Shown here: one piece after another, positions 1-9,928 of the stretch | How the letters are laid out: every line of letters starts with the position of its first letter | Position numbering within the stretch: position 1 is the first letter of the stretch | Assembly: GCF_009653635.1 (NCBI RefSeq) | Contig: NZ_PPFD01000004.1 | Coordinates: 62,001-126,000, forward strand | Direction of reading: 5' to 3' | DNA length: 64,000 bases | DNA from: Endozoicomonas sp. OPT23 | GTDB lineage: Bacteria > Pseudomonadota > Gammaproteobacteria > Pseudomonadales > Endozoicomonadaceae | Notes under the pieces: generated by a model | What the model saw: only the letters and a program-made list of their open reading frames with translations | Databases searched by the model: none | What the model was told of the DNA's origin: nothing | Program-made: the position numbers and the translations under genes

Positions 1-1
1 T

Positions 2-250
2 CCACAGCACAGCTATTTGAAAGACGTTGGTCGTGTGAAGTATCAATCAATAAACGATCAGGAATGCTTTGACGCCTTTATGACGCTGTCACGCAAGGAA
101 GGCATTATTCCCGCTCTGGAAAGTGCTCACGCAGTGGCCGGTGCTATTCGTCTGGCGCCTCAGCTCTCTTCAGATCAGAGTATTCTGGTCAACCTGAGCG
201 GTCGCGGTGATAAAGATATTGATTTTGTTGTAGAAAAGCTCGGACTGTAA
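2..250 (+). CDS. trpB: Tryptophan synthase beta chain, C-terminal part (partial)
   Basis: The open frame enters from the left edge and ends at a TAA. Its start lies outside the window. About 82 residues are visible, beginning [14 protein letters not shown] and containing [15 protein letters not shown] and NLSGRGDKD, which are hallmark C-terminal motifs of the PLP-dependent TrpB subunit. TrpB condenses indole with serine to make tryptophan in the cytoplasm, in complex with TrpA. The C-terminal end looks intact (VVEKLGL). No trpA follows: the next gene is on the opposite strand after a terminator-like hairpin, so a trp operon, if present, lies upstream or ends here. Confidence 0.93.
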   Translation, partial: PQHSYLKDVGRVKYQSINDQECFDAFMTLSRKEGIIPALESAHAVAGAIRLAPQLSSDQSILVNLSGRGDKDIDFVVEKLGL

Positions 251-261
251 AATCTTCCAAA

Positions 262-285
262 ACCCTGCTTCTGCAGGGTCTTTCT
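262..285 (+). terminator. Rho-independent terminator after trpB
   Basis: A perfect 7-bp stem (ACCCTGC / GCAGGGT) with a TTCT loop starts 12 bases after the trpB stop and is followed by a short T-rich run. It is placed as expected for trpB termination. Confidence 0.7.
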
Positions 286-313
286 GACTCAGTTCCCGGA
301 AATACGAATTCAT

Positions 314-345
314 AGACTATCCCCCATCAACGTCGGTGGGATAGC
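314..345. terminator. Second hairpin between convergent trpB and tetR
   Basis: CTATCCC at the left and GGGATAG at the right form a 7-bp inverted repeat around a short GC-containing loop. It lies between the trpB and tetR stops and could terminate leftward transcription of the tetR-type gene. The T-tract is poor, so confidence is limited. Confidence 0.4.
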
Positions 346-373
346 TATTTAATATTCATAGTGTATTAACACT

Positions 374-976
374 TTACTGCTGTTCCGGCAGATTCAGGCA
401 GTTCAAAAAGAAACCCAGTGACGTTCTGATATCCAGAGGCTCGCCTGTGGCCGGATGGCAATAATTCCCTTCCAGCACCATACTGGTATGCCCTTTTACA
501 TGAGCTGCCGCATTGATGGTCATATACCAAAGCATCTCGTCATCGGGATCAGTAATATTTAACCGTTTTTGCAGCAACTCTTTCAAAACACCGATGCAGC
601 TGTCCGCTGCACCTTTTAAAGGCACACAGACGTCTTTTCGTGCCAGCCCGGAACTGAACATCAGCTTATGCATGGCTGGATAAGCGACCGCGGTCTCAAT
701 GTAACTAACACCTACTTCTATCAAGGCTTCATCCAGGTTATCAGAAGCATCAACGGCTTCCTGCATCCTGTTCCTGAGCATCATAAAGCCCGACTCTGCC
801 ATTGCATCCAGCAGGGCGTCCTTATCTTTAAAATGACGATAAGGCGCCGTCTGTGAAACTCCAACAGCTCGAGCAAGGGCTCTGAGGCTTAGCTTTTCAG
901 GACCCACATTCTCCAGCTGTTGGACAGCTTCGCAGAGTAAGGTTTCTCTCAAGTTGCCATGGTGATAATGACTCAT
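374..976 (-). CDS. TetR/AcrR family transcriptional repressor
   Basis: This is a 200-residue protein. Its N-terminal helix-turn-helix is typical of TetR regulators: LRETLLCEAVQQLENVGPEK, then LSLRALARAVGVSQTAPYRH and FKDKDALLDAMAESGF (about residues 8-65). The C-terminal part resembles the WHG/TetR_C ligand-binding domain. It is divergent from the RND efflux adaptor and pump genes, the classic arrangement for a local repressor of efflux. A 15-bp palindrome in the shared intergenic region (1122-1136) is the likely operator. Ligand unknown. The family call is firm; the target assignment is inferred from position. Confidence 0.88.
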   Translation of the reverse strand: MSHYHHGNLRETLLCEAVQQLENVGPEKLSLRALARAVGVSQTAPYRHFKDKDALLDAMAESGFMMLRNRMQEAVDASDNLDEALIEVGVSYIETAVAYPAMHKLMFSSGLARKDVCVPLKGAADSCIGVLKELLQKRLNITDPDDEMLWYMTINAAAHVKGHTSMVLEGNYCHPATGEPLDIRTSLGFFLNCLNLPEQQ

Positions 977-982
977 TGCCTT

Positions 983-1075
983 CTTAAGTACTCGGACATT
1001 TGAATTCCTATGTCATTTCCCCGCCTATGGCGAGAAATGACAATCTAATATTCGATGACGTGTGTCTGCACACTT
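983..1075 (-). repeat. Palindromic intergenic repeat, copy A
   Basis: This is about 93 bp and begins CTTAAGTACTCGGACAT. A central hairpin (TGTCATTTCCCCGCC / GGCGAGAAATGACA) follows, and it ends with TCTAATATTCGAT and GTGTGTCTGCACACTTA. It is nearly identical to the reverse complement of 17382-17477. It sits within the tetR/RND divergent promoter region, just upstream of the tetR start. Confidence 0.85.
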
Positions 1076-1121
1076 ATTACTACGATTCGCAGTCACAGTT
1101 TGAAGCAATAATGTAATAATC

Positions 1122-1136
1122 GTCAACATTGTTGAC
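1122..1136. promoter_or_regulatory. Candidate TetR-type operator
   Basis: This is a perfect 7-1-7 palindrome, GTCAACATTGTTGAC, between divergent tetR and RND genes. It overlaps the -35 hexamer of the predicted efflux promoter, so binding would block RNA polymerase. Assignment to the adjacent TetR protein is inferred. Confidence 0.6.
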
Positions 1137-1161
1137 AGTGAACACATTGCTCGCCTAGCAT
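1132..1161 (+). promoter_or_regulatory. Sigma70-type promoter of the RND efflux operon
   Basis: There is a consensus -35 TTGACA at 1132-1137 and a -10-like TAGCAT at 1156-1161, with an 18-bp spacer, about 80 bases before the adaptor start codon. The -35 lies inside the palindromic operator. Confidence 0.5.
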
Positions 1162-1241
1162 TAGCAGCCAATAAGCGGCATGATAAAAACCACACAGGCA
1201 TGGCTGCCGCACAACTCTAATAAAAATCAAGGAATGCACTA

Positions 1242-2315
1242 ATGAGCTGCTTGCGATCCGGCATGTTCACCGGCTTACTGACGCTTATGTCGATGGTCGG
1301 AATGACCAACAGCTCATGGGCTGAAGAGAGAGCCCCCGCCGTCGTCAATGCCAGTGAAGTTCAATACCAGAGCCATGCCAGACCTATTCGCACCAGTGGC
1401 ATTCTTTCCTATAAATCTCAACAGACACTCTCTTTTAAAACCGCTGGTCCCATTAATAAGCTGACCGTTCATGAAGGCGACCAGGTTAAAGCCGGACAGT
1501 TACTCGCCAGTCTCAGTCTTGGGGAAATCAATGCTCAGGTTGCAGAAGCCAGAGCTCGTGTCGAGCTTGCCAAACGAAACCTTGAACGCCTTAGAAAACT
1601 TCATGCCAGCAATGTGGTGTCACTGGATCAGTTTCAGTCGGCAGAAACAGAGCTGGAAGTTGCTCAAAGCAAACTCAACGTTATCCGCTTTAACCGTAAG
1701 TATTCCAGTATCAAGGCACCTGTCGATGGTCTGGTGTTAAGACGGTTTGTAGAATCGAACGAACTGGTTACGGCCTATCAACCGGTATTACTGGTCGCGG
1801 ACACTCAACAAGGCTGGGTCATCAGAACCGGTGTCACCGATGCCGACATTGTTCGATTACAGAAAAATGATACCGCTTCAGTTAGCTTTGATGCATGGCC
1901 TGAACATATCTTTTCCGGGAAGATTACACAGCTGGCGACACTGGCTGATGAGAAGACCGGTACCTTTGAAATTGAGATCACTCTGCAAGACCCGGAAGAT
2001 CGGTTGAGGTCAGGTTTTATTGGCCGGGTTAATATCCACCCCGCAGGAACACGGCAGCTGACATTGATTCCGATGGAGTCCATCATCAGCATCGATGGCA
2101 ACTACGCTGAAGTATTTGTTTACTCTCTCAGCTCAAAAATTGTCAGCTCTCGTAAGGCTCACCTCGATTATCTGGAGCCTGGCTTTGCCGCCAGCAATAG
2201 CGGGTTGAAAGCAGGCGAATTACTGGTCACCCGTGGTGCAGGCCTGCTTCGCGCAGGTGAGCCCGCGCAACTTGCTGCGACTGACAGCCGCTCTTCTGAT
2301 AACACCGGGGAGTAA
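1242..2315 (+). CDS. RND efflux periplasmic adaptor subunit (membrane fusion protein)
   Basis: This is a 357-residue HlyD/AcrA-type adaptor that bridges an inner-membrane RND pump to an outer-membrane channel. An N-terminal hydrophobic signal (about residues 1-27, ending NSSWA) suits periplasmic export. The lipoyl/hairpin region follows: KLTVHEGDQVKAGQLLASL, then a coiled-coil rich in Glu, Arg and Leu (about residues 100-140), then SSIKAPVDGLVLRRFV. Beta-barrel segments come after. AAGGA precedes the ATG by 8 bases. The pump gene begins 5 bases after the stop, so the two are co-transcribed. No outer-membrane factor gene is adjacent, so a TolC-like protein must be encoded elsewhere. Confidence 0.92.
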   Translation: MSCLRSGMFTGLLTLMSMVGMTNSSWAEERAPAVVNASEVQYQSHARPIRTSGILSYKSQQTLSFKTAGPINKLTVHEGDQVKAGQLLASLSLGEINAQVAEARARVELAKRNLERLRKLHASNVVSLDQFQSAETELEVAQSKLNVIRFNRKYSSIKAPVDGLVLRRFVESNELVTAYQPVLLVADTQQGWVIRTGVTDADIVRLQKNDTASVSFDAWPEHIFSGKITQLATLADEKTGTFEIEITLQDPEDRLRSGFIGRVNIHPAGTRQLTLIPMESIISIDGNYAEVFVYSLSSKIVSSRKAHLDYLEPGFAASNSGLKAGELLVTRGAGLLRAGEPAQLAATDSRSSDNTGE

Positions 2316-2320
2316 CGGTC

Positions 2321-5300
2321 ATGCGCTTACCTGCTCTGGCGATCAAGAATCGTCGTTTTACTCTTATCGCCATGCTGTTGCTCATTCTGCTGGGGCTGGT
2401 CTCCCTGCAGAATATGCCCCGCTCTGAAGATCCTCAGTTTGAGTTTCCAGCCACCATGATTCAGGCGGTGTATCCCGGCACTAACCCCATGGATATGGAA
2501 AAGCTGATTGTTGATCCAATAGAAGAAGTCATCAATGAGCTGGATGATATCAAGGTTCTTAAAGCCAATATCGAAGATGGTCTGGCGGTTATTCGCGTCG
2601 AGTTTCTTTACGGCTCTGACCCACAGGATAAATACGACGATGTAGTCTCTTCCATTGCCCGTATCAGAGACCAGCTGCCCAATGATATTGCGGTACTGAA
2701 CATTGATCGTATATCCCCTGTCGACGTTAATATTATTCAGATTGCTATCAAGTCTGAAGAGCAGGGCTATGACGTTCTCAAGCCGCTGGCTGAAAAATTT
2801 GAAAAACGACTGGAAAGAATTCCCGGCGTAAAGCGTGCGGAAACACAAGCCTTTGCTGATCAACAGCTACAGATCAAAGCCAACCTTGAGAAAATGAAAG
2901 AGCTGGGCATTGGCCTGGAAGACCTGATCAATGCCATTAAAGTATCCGGTGTAAACCTGCCGGGTGGGCATGTGCTATCCGGCAACCGCCGCTTTACCGT
3001 TCGAACCAGTGGCGACTTCCGCTCGCTGAAAGAGATAAGACGCACAGCCGTACTTTCAAGTCCCGGTAAAGTTATCTATGTCGAAGACATCGCAGACGTT
3101 GGCTTTGGTGATGCTCTGCCCAGCTATCTGGCTCGTTATCAGGGAAAGAAGTCGGTCTTTGTTACCGTGGTTCAGCGTGAAGGCAGCAATATCTTTAATG
3201 TTATGGAACAGATCAAGAGCGCCATGGCTGAGCTTGAGGAAAAGCTGCCTGAGGGTGTTGCTCTTGGCGTGACTCATGATCAGACCGAATCGGTGGATGA
3301 CCGTATCAGCCAGTTCTTCGACAGTCTGGTTCAGGGTCTGCTGCTGGTTGGTATCCTGACATTACTGTTCCTTGGTTTCAGACCTGCCATGGTCATTATT
3401 TTTGCCATACCACTGTCGTTCTTTATCGGTATTGGCTGGCTGGATCTTGCAGGTTTTGGTATTCAGCAAATGTCCATTGCGGGGCTGGTTATTGCCCTTG
3501 GCCTGCTGGTTGATAACGCTATTGTTGTCACCGAAAATGTCGATCGTTTTCTCAGACAGGGCTATTCAAAGGAAGAGGCCGCTGCCAAAGGTGCCAGTCA
3601 GGTTGGCTGGGCAGTAGTAAGCGGTACTTTCACGACCATTCTCGCTTTTGTGCCGATTCTGATGTTGCAGACAGGTGCCGGTATTTTCCTGCGCTCCATG
3701 CCGGTAACCGTCATTTTGACTCTGCTGGCTTCTCTCCTGATAGCCCTGATGCTGACACCTCTAATGGCGAGTATGTTTCTACAGGGCAAGAAACGTAAAA
3801 CACCAAAGCTTCTACAGGCTCTGGATGCTTTTGCCAAACGACCTTATCGACGACTGTTGTCAGCCGCTCTACGACACCCTATTGTGATATTAAGCATTGC
3901 GGTACTGACACTCGCTGGTTCAGTCATGCTGGCAGGTAAGCTGGGAGTCAGCATGTTTCCAAAGGCTGAAAAGCCGATGTTTATGGTCAACATCGAGCTG
4001 CCGGAAGGTTCCAGTTTTGATGATACAACTCGTGTCGCCATTCAAACTGAAAACATCGTCAAGGGGCACGAACTGGTTCGCTCTATCAGCACCAATATCG
4101 GCAAGGGCAACCCACGAATTTATTACAATATTTTCCCGAGTCGTCAGGTGCCTAACTACGCTCAGCTGGTCGTACGACTTCATACCGGCAAGCTGTCTGA
4201 AGTGGAGCCTTTTGTTGAAGAGCTTCGAACATCCTTTGCCAAGGTGACGGGAGCTCGCATTACCATTAAGGAACTGCTCCAGGGGCCTCCTTACGAAGCA
4301 CCTATTGCTATTCGGGTGGTAGGCGATGACCTGAATCAGGTTCTGAAAGCTTCCAGAGATGTTGAGAGCTTTATTGAGCAGACAGCCGGTACGGTCAATG
4401 TCGATAACCCTCTGGATAAACCCAAGGTTGATCTGAAAGTCAGCATTAACCGTGAAAAGGCTGCAATGTACGGTGTTGCCGTTAATGCTATTGATCAGGT
4501 GATTCGTGCCAGCCTTGTAGGCGTTACCGTCAGCCAGTTCCGTGATGAAGTGGGTGAAGACTTCCCTATCGTGGTCAGCTATCAAGGCACTGAGAGACCA
4601 CGTATGGAAGATTTCGACATCATGATGGTCAAATCAGCTTCCGGAAAGCTGATTCCTATCAAACAACTGGTGTCGCTGAAAATACAAAGTGCCCTGCCCA
4701 GATTCCAGCACCATATGACCGAACGAATGGTTCGAATCACGGCTGATATTAAAGGCAGCTATCAGGCTGAAGCTCTGACTAACCAGATCATAGAAAAGCT
4801 GGATCAATATGTCTGGCCTGAAGGCGTTTACTATCAGATTGGTGGTGAGCAGGAGCAGAGAAAGGAGTCCTTCGCCGGTATGACAAAAGTACTGTTGATC
4901 GCCTTGATTGGTATCTTTGCGGTACTGGTGCTGCAGTTTAACTCCTTCTCTCAGCCTCTGGTGATCTTTGCAGCCATACCTTTTGCCGTCACCGGTATGA
5001 TTCTGGCTCTCTGGCTGGCTGGCTTTACCTTCTCGTTTACCGCCTTTATTGGTCTGACATCACTGGTGGGGATTGTGGTCAACAACTCCATCATCCTAGT
5101 GGATTACGCCAATCAGCTACGCAAGGAAGGTAACTCTATTACCGAAGCCATTATTATGTCAGGTCAGACTCGCCTGCTGCCGATTCTATTGACCACTATG
5201 ACGACTATTGGCGGTTTGTTGCCATTGACTCTGTCCGGCTCATCCATGTGGGCTCCCATGGGTTCAACCATTATTGGTGGTCTGCTGGTTTCCACCCTGC

Positions 5301-5356
5301 TGACTTTGATTGTGGTGCCCGTGCTTTATAAGCTGATGAGTAAGAAAAGCATCTGA
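2321..5356 (+). CDS. RND multidrug efflux permease (AcrB-like)
   Basis: This is a 1011-residue inner-membrane proton-driven pump with the duplicated RND architecture. TM1 is near residues 12-30, followed by a large periplasmic loop, a TM2-TM6 block from about 335, a second loop, and a last TM block from about 850. Recognisable motifs are SEDPQFEFPATMIQAVYPG at the N-terminus and GLVIALGLLVDNAIVVTENV in TM4. The TM4 motif has Asp-Asn where AcrB has Asp-Asp, a variant seen in many RND pumps. GGGGAG lies 8 bases before the start. It forms an operon with the upstream adaptor. The substrate cannot be read from sequence. Confidence 0.93.
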   Translation: MRLPALAIKNRRFTLIAMLLLILLGLVSLQNMPRSEDPQFEFPATMIQAVYPGTNPMDMEKLIVDPIEEVINELDDIKVLKANIEDGLAVIRVEFLYGSDPQDKYDDVVSSIARIRDQLPNDIAVLNIDRISPVDVNIIQIAIKSEEQGYDVLKPLAEKFEKRLERIPGVKRAETQAFADQQLQIKANLEKMKELGIGLEDLINAIKVSGVNLPGGHVLSGNRRFTVRTSGDFRSLKEIRRTAVLSSPGKVIYVEDIADVGFGDALPSYLARYQGKKSVFVTVVQREGSNIFNVMEQIKSAMAELEEKLPEGVALGVTHDQTESVDDRISQFFDSLVQGLLLVGILTLLFLGFRPAMVIIFAIPLSFFIGIGWLDLAGFGIQQMSIAGLVIALGLLVDNAIVVTENVDRFLRQGYSKEEAAAKGASQVGWAVVSGTFTTILAFVPILMLQTGAGIFLRSMPVTVILTLLASLLIALMLTPLMASMFLQGKKRKTPKLLQALDAFAKRPYRRLLSAALRHPIVILSIAVLTLAGSVMLAGKLGVSMFPKAEKPMFMVNIELPEGSSFDDTTRVAIQTENIVKGHELVRSISTNIGKGNPRIYYNIFPSRQVPNYAQLVVRLHTGKLSEVEPFVEELRTSFAKVTGARITIKELLQGPPYEAPIAIRVVGDDLNQVLKASRDVESFIEQTAGTVNVDNPLDKPKVDLKVSINREKAAMYGVAVNAIDQVIRASLVGVTVSQFRDEVGEDFPIVVSYQGTERPRMEDFDIMMVKSASGKLIPIKQLVSLKIQSALPRFQHHMTERMVRITADIKGSYQAEALTNQIIEKLDQYVWPEGVYYQIGGEQEQRKESFAGMTKVLLIALIGIFAVLVLQFNSFSQPLVIFAAIPFAVTGMILALWLAGFTFSFTAFIGLTSLVGIVVNNSIILVDYANQLRKEGNSITEAIIMSGQTRLLPILLTTMTTIGGLLPLTLSGSSMWAPMGSTIIGGLLVSTLLTLIVVPVLYKLMSKKSI

Positions 5357-5365
5357 CCCTTTTTA

Positions 5366-5410
5366 GCACCGGGCCGTTAACCAAGGGGGTTCGGTCTGGT
5401 GCGTTTTATT
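5366..5410 (+). terminator. Terminator after the RND operon
   Basis: Arms GCACCGGGCCG and CGGTCTGGTGC pair with one G-T wobble plus a mismatch. A GTTTTATTT tract follows. It begins 10 bases after the pump stop codon. Confidence 0.7.
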
Positions 5411-5469
5411 TACGGCGGCTTTTACGTCTAGAATTAAGGTTATTGATATCATTACTCAGGGATTGAGTC

Positions 5470-6609
5470 ATGCCAGTGTCAAAGCCAGGCCGGCCATTTA
5501 ATTCACCATTCTCTCCGCCCAAACGCTCTACTGATACAGCAACGCCAGATTCTGGTTCTTTTGCCCATAAGAGCGTTGAAAAAAAACAGGGCCAAGCCAT
5601 TGCCAGCGATCTGGCTACCAGCCCACATCACCCTAAACCTACCAGCGCACCTGTCACTCAAAGAGAGGCCCGACTGCCTGAACTCAATCAGACTCTACGC
5701 AGTAAACTCTGGGAAATAGCACCCTCTCTACCTGATGACCCTGAATTCTGCAGGCAACTGATCATTGACTCTGCTCTTGCTGAATTTACCTATGAACAAA
5801 GGAAGGATCTGATTTCTGAACCTTCAGAGATCGTTCTGGAAGAAACTTCAGCTCGTCAGGGAATAGGGAGGAACTTCGAACTTCTCGAGGAAGCTGAGCC
5901 GCTTCAGTTTCAAGCCCTCATTCTTGCTCTCAAAGCACTTCCCGTCTTTAAAGGCTCTGTACTCCAGGTTAAAGACGGCCTCATATACGATAAAAAAAGC
6001 GGGCTTGTATTTACCCTGTTCACCGATAAAGAATCCGGACAGAGCAAATTGGCATTTGGTGGCACCTTTTCCGGCCGCAAACTTCCTCAGGATACAAAAA
6101 GACTGGCCATGAACCAGGTCGCAGCTGATTTCAAGAATATCTCCGGCATAGGTATACCAAAAATGTACCAACAGGCTGATGCCCTCGTAGAAATTACCAA
6201 GTCCCTTTTCCCGGCGAATACATTGACTCTTACGGGTCACTCTCTTGGGGGAGGTCTGGCACAATACGCCGGCTGTATGCACGAAGTACCCGCCAACTGC
6301 TTCGCATCAGCCGCTCTTGGTAAACCAGCCCTGCAAGAGTTACAACGTCAGGGCAAGCTCAATCCTGAATGGATCAAAAACAATATCTTTCATGTTCTGG
6401 TCGAGAACGACCCCATCAATAATCCACCCAAAACAGCGCGATTCAGAGTGCAATTTGCTCCCACTAACCTTGGAAAAAGAATCCTGCTGGAAAGCAGTGA
6501 ATATTTACGAAAGGGAAAAGTCAGTGGTTATCACTGCTGTACTCATGATCATGTCAGAGAATATACAACCAGAGTCATTAAACGAAGAGAGGTGGAGAGT
6601 GGTTTCTGA
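5470..6609 (+). CDS. Class 3 lipase-like alpha/beta hydrolase, orphan
   Basis: This is a 379-residue protein. Residues 1-70 are Pro/Ser/Thr-rich and predicted disordered, without a Sec signal. The rest looks like a lipase class 3 / DUF2974-type fold. The nucleophile elbow LTLTGHSLGGGLAQYAG puts the catalytic Ser at residue 258. Plausible acid and base residues are in VENDPINN and in the C-terminal CTHDHVREYT segment. It would hydrolyse lipid or other ester bonds; the substrate is unknown. The gene stands alone between two hairpins. CAGGGA precedes the ATG. A disordered leader before a hydrolase domain would suit an exported effector by a non-Sec route, but that is inference only. Confidence 0.7.
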   Translation: MPVSKPGRPFNSPFSPPKRSTDTATPDSGSFAHKSVEKKQGQAIASDLATSPHHPKPTSAPVTQREARLPELNQTLRSKLWEIAPSLPDDPEFCRQLIIDSALAEFTYEQRKDLISEPSEIVLEETSARQGIGRNFELLEEAEPLQFQALILALKALPVFKGSVLQVKDGLIYDKKSGLVFTLFTDKESGQSKLAFGGTFSGRKLPQDTKRLAMNQVAADFKNISGIGIPKMYQQADALVEITKSLFPANTLTLTGHSLGGGLAQYAGCMHEVPANCFASAALGKPALQELQRQGKLNPEWIKNNIFHVLVENDPINNPPKTARFRVQFAPTNLGKRILLESSEYLRKGKVSGYHCCTHDHVREYTTRVIKRREVESGF

Positions 6610-6637
6610 ATAACCGAGTCTGACAGGTTATTATGAA

Positions 6638-6668
6638 CTCAGCCAGACAGCATCACTGCCTGACTGAG
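6638..6668. terminator. Hairpin between convergent lipase and astC genes
   Basis: CTCAGCCAG and CTGACTGAG form a 9-bp stem with one mismatch. It is placed between the lipase stop and the astC stop and may act in both directions. No strong T-tract is present. Confidence 0.4.
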
Positions 6669-6677
6669 AAAGGAAAC

Positions 6678-7898
<1,221 letters not shown>

Positions 7899-7999
7899 TC
7901 AGGGAGCTTGTTATTTTGACAGGGATATTATGGACGAGGAATCGAACCAGCAGTTTACATCATGCGACGGGAAATTTGTTTTTAGGTACGGGGTTATTT

Positions 8000-8782
8000 T
8001 TAAAAGTCGTCTTCGTCCGACTTTAATCCGAGAGCTTTTTGCCAGCTAATGTCAAGCGTTTCCATATCTTCAGTTAGATTCATAGAAAACCCTTCGTGCA
8101 TCTGTTTTATCTCATCGTAAATCTTAAGGGATGCCTGCTTTAAAGTTTCATCACGATTATGAATTGCTCTGTAAGCCAGTGCTGTCCCTTTCAGAGCCTT
8201 ACTATTGGCCTCTGTAAAGTCCAGGTCTGTGTCAGGTAAAAAATCGATCAACTTCTCACAATCGGCCAATGTTTGCTTGTCAGGTAAATCACCATCAGTA
8301 TCCAGTATTGATAACAGCCTCCGGATAATCATCTGGTCTCTTAGCTCCAGTAGATTTTCTGTTCTACCTTCGCCCAAGTCGACCTCAATATTACCTACTC
8401 TCTGGTAAAGCCTGTCCAGTGTGACCAGAGCGTTCAAAACCAGCTTGTCTTCATTATTAAACTTAGCCACGTTCTTAAGTGAAATATGGGTATTATCAAC
8501 ATCACATTCTTTGAAAACTCTCGCAGCTTTCTTTGCGGCTTTTGATGTCAGCATATTTGCAATAGGTTTGAGAAATACTTGGAACACACCTCGATAAGAC
8601 ACAACCATCTGTCCAAGGCTTTTTTTCACTGGTAACCAGGAAGGTCTGGGAAGGTGCTTTTCTGCAGATACTGTACCTACCTGCCTTTGGTTCCAGTTGC
8701 CCTGACCAGTCTTCTGACTACCTGACGGGGAGGCAGTAACCATTGGAATGTCTTTTTTAGAACCTGGACCTGGAACAGACAT
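8000..8782 (-). CDS. Hypothetical protein with disordered N-terminus
   Basis: This is a 260-residue protein that I do not recognise. Residues 1-45 are rich in Gly, Ser, Pro and Gln (begins MSVPGPGSKKD). The remainder is predicted mostly helical and charged, with Leu-rich stretches (about 90-260) and an acidic end (LKSDEDDF). There is no signal peptide or membrane segment. It lies alone between astC and the AraC-type regulator and is not obviously part of arginine metabolism. Its leader resembles those of other orphans in this window (5470, 22709, 23986), which might mark lineage-specific secreted proteins; this is a guess. Confidence 0.55.
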   Translation of the reverse strand: MSVPGPGSKKDIPMVTASPSGSQKTGQGNWNQRQVGTVSAEKHLPRPSWLPVKKSLGQMVVSYRGVFQVFLKPIANMLTSKAAKKAARVFKECDVDNTHISLKNVAKFNNEDKLVLNALVTLDRLYQRVGNIEVDLGEGRTENLLELRDQMIIRRLLSILDTDGDLPDKQTLADCEKLIDFLPDTDLDFTEANSKALKGTALAYRAIHNRDETLKQASLKIYDEIKQMHEGFSMNLTEDMETLDISWQKALGLKSDEDDF

Positions 8783-8919
8783 AGAAGAACCCTGAAATAA
8801 ATTCCTTTAATTCATTTCGGCAAATTCAGTACAATTACGAGATATAATTCGGTTTATACCGGCATCAGTTTTCAGATACCTTAGTTAATCACGCAGTACT
8901 TAACTGAAAGGAAACCATC

Positions 8920-9825
8920 TTGACAGATACTGTGTCCCGGCACTTTGAGGTTGGTTTTATTCTATTTCCGGGCTTTCCATTGCTCGAACTGTCCGCTGTT
9001 CTGAAAACCTTCAAAATAGCCAATCTCCTTTCTGGCAACAGTTTCAAAACTTCATATTATGCTGCTGCGCCAAGCATTGAGAGTGATTCCGGGCTGGTTG
9101 TACAGACAGCTGACAGCGTTTCTGAATCACTGGACGCCTGTGTGCTGATTGCTGGCAATCATCAACTACCAGAATCACAAACTCTTCTCCCTGAATATAA
9201 AGTGCTGGCAGGCATAGAAGGTGGAACACGAATTCTGGCCAGTCAGAATTTACTGGATGGCTACCATGTCAGCCTGTCCGGTAGCCCTTTTGACAACTGT
9301 CGTGACTTCCCCAATATTAAGATCAGCCAAAAGAACTGTGAAGCCGACAGAGACCGAATAACCTGTCATGGCACTCTATCCGCTACCAACCTGGCTTTGG
9401 AAATACTGGCCAGCCTGCACAGTACAGAACTGGCTCAGACTGTAGCCGAACAACTTCAGTTGTCTGTCAGCTCACGCTTTCAACGGTCTCATGAAAAACA
9501 GATCATTCAAAGAAAGCAGCCACAGATTGAAGAAGCCATAGAGCTGATGGAAGCCAACATTGAAGAACCTCTGGGAGCCGACGAACTGGCTTCACTGGTG
9601 GGTATCTCAAGACGTCAGCTGGAAAGACTGTTTAGAAAACATCTGGACACGGTTCCTTCAAAACATTACCTAAAGCTGAGGCTTGAGCAGGCTCGTAAAC
9701 TGCTTCAGGAAACGGTAACGCCAGTGGTTGAAGTCGGTATAGCCTGTGGTTTTTCCAATGCATCTCATTTCAGCACAGCCTATAAAAACCATTTTGGTAA
9801 AACACCCAGAGAAGAACGATCCTGA
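8920..9825 (+). CDS. argR: GlxA-type AraC family regulator, ArgR-like
   Basis: This is a 301-residue protein. The N-terminal DJ-1/PfpI-like amidotransferase-fold domain begins FEVGFILFPGFPLLELSAV and spans about residues 8-180. The C-terminal AraC double helix-turn-helix spans about 200-300 (LGADELASLVGISRRQLERL, then GIACGFSNASHFSTAYKNHF). This is the architecture of Pseudomonas ArgR, which activates the aru/ast operon in response to arginine. Its place immediately upstream of the ast genes supports that role. The start is a TTG at 8920 preceded by GAAAGGA. Function by position and architecture; effector binding is not demonstrable from sequence. Confidence 0.82.
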   Translation: MTDTVSRHFEVGFILFPGFPLLELSAVLKTFKIANLLSGNSFKTSYYAAAPSIESDSGLVVQTADSVSESLDACVLIAGNHQLPESQTLLPEYKVLAGIEGGTRILASQNLLDGYHVSLSGSPFDNCRDFPNIKISQKNCEADRDRITCHGTLSATNLALEILASLHSTELAQTVAEQLQLSVSSRFQRSHEKQIIQRKQPQIEEAIELMEANIEEPLGADELASLVGISRRQLERLFRKHLDTVPSKHYLKLRLEQARKLLQETVTPVVEVGIACGFSNASHFSTAYKNHFGKTPREERS

Positions 9826-9928
9826 AAGGCCGTGTCTGAATATCAATAGTCACTGTCGCATTCTCAACAGCACCCATACGTACTCTTTCTTATAATTGAT
9901 GTATAAATAACAACAACGTTGAGTGCTG

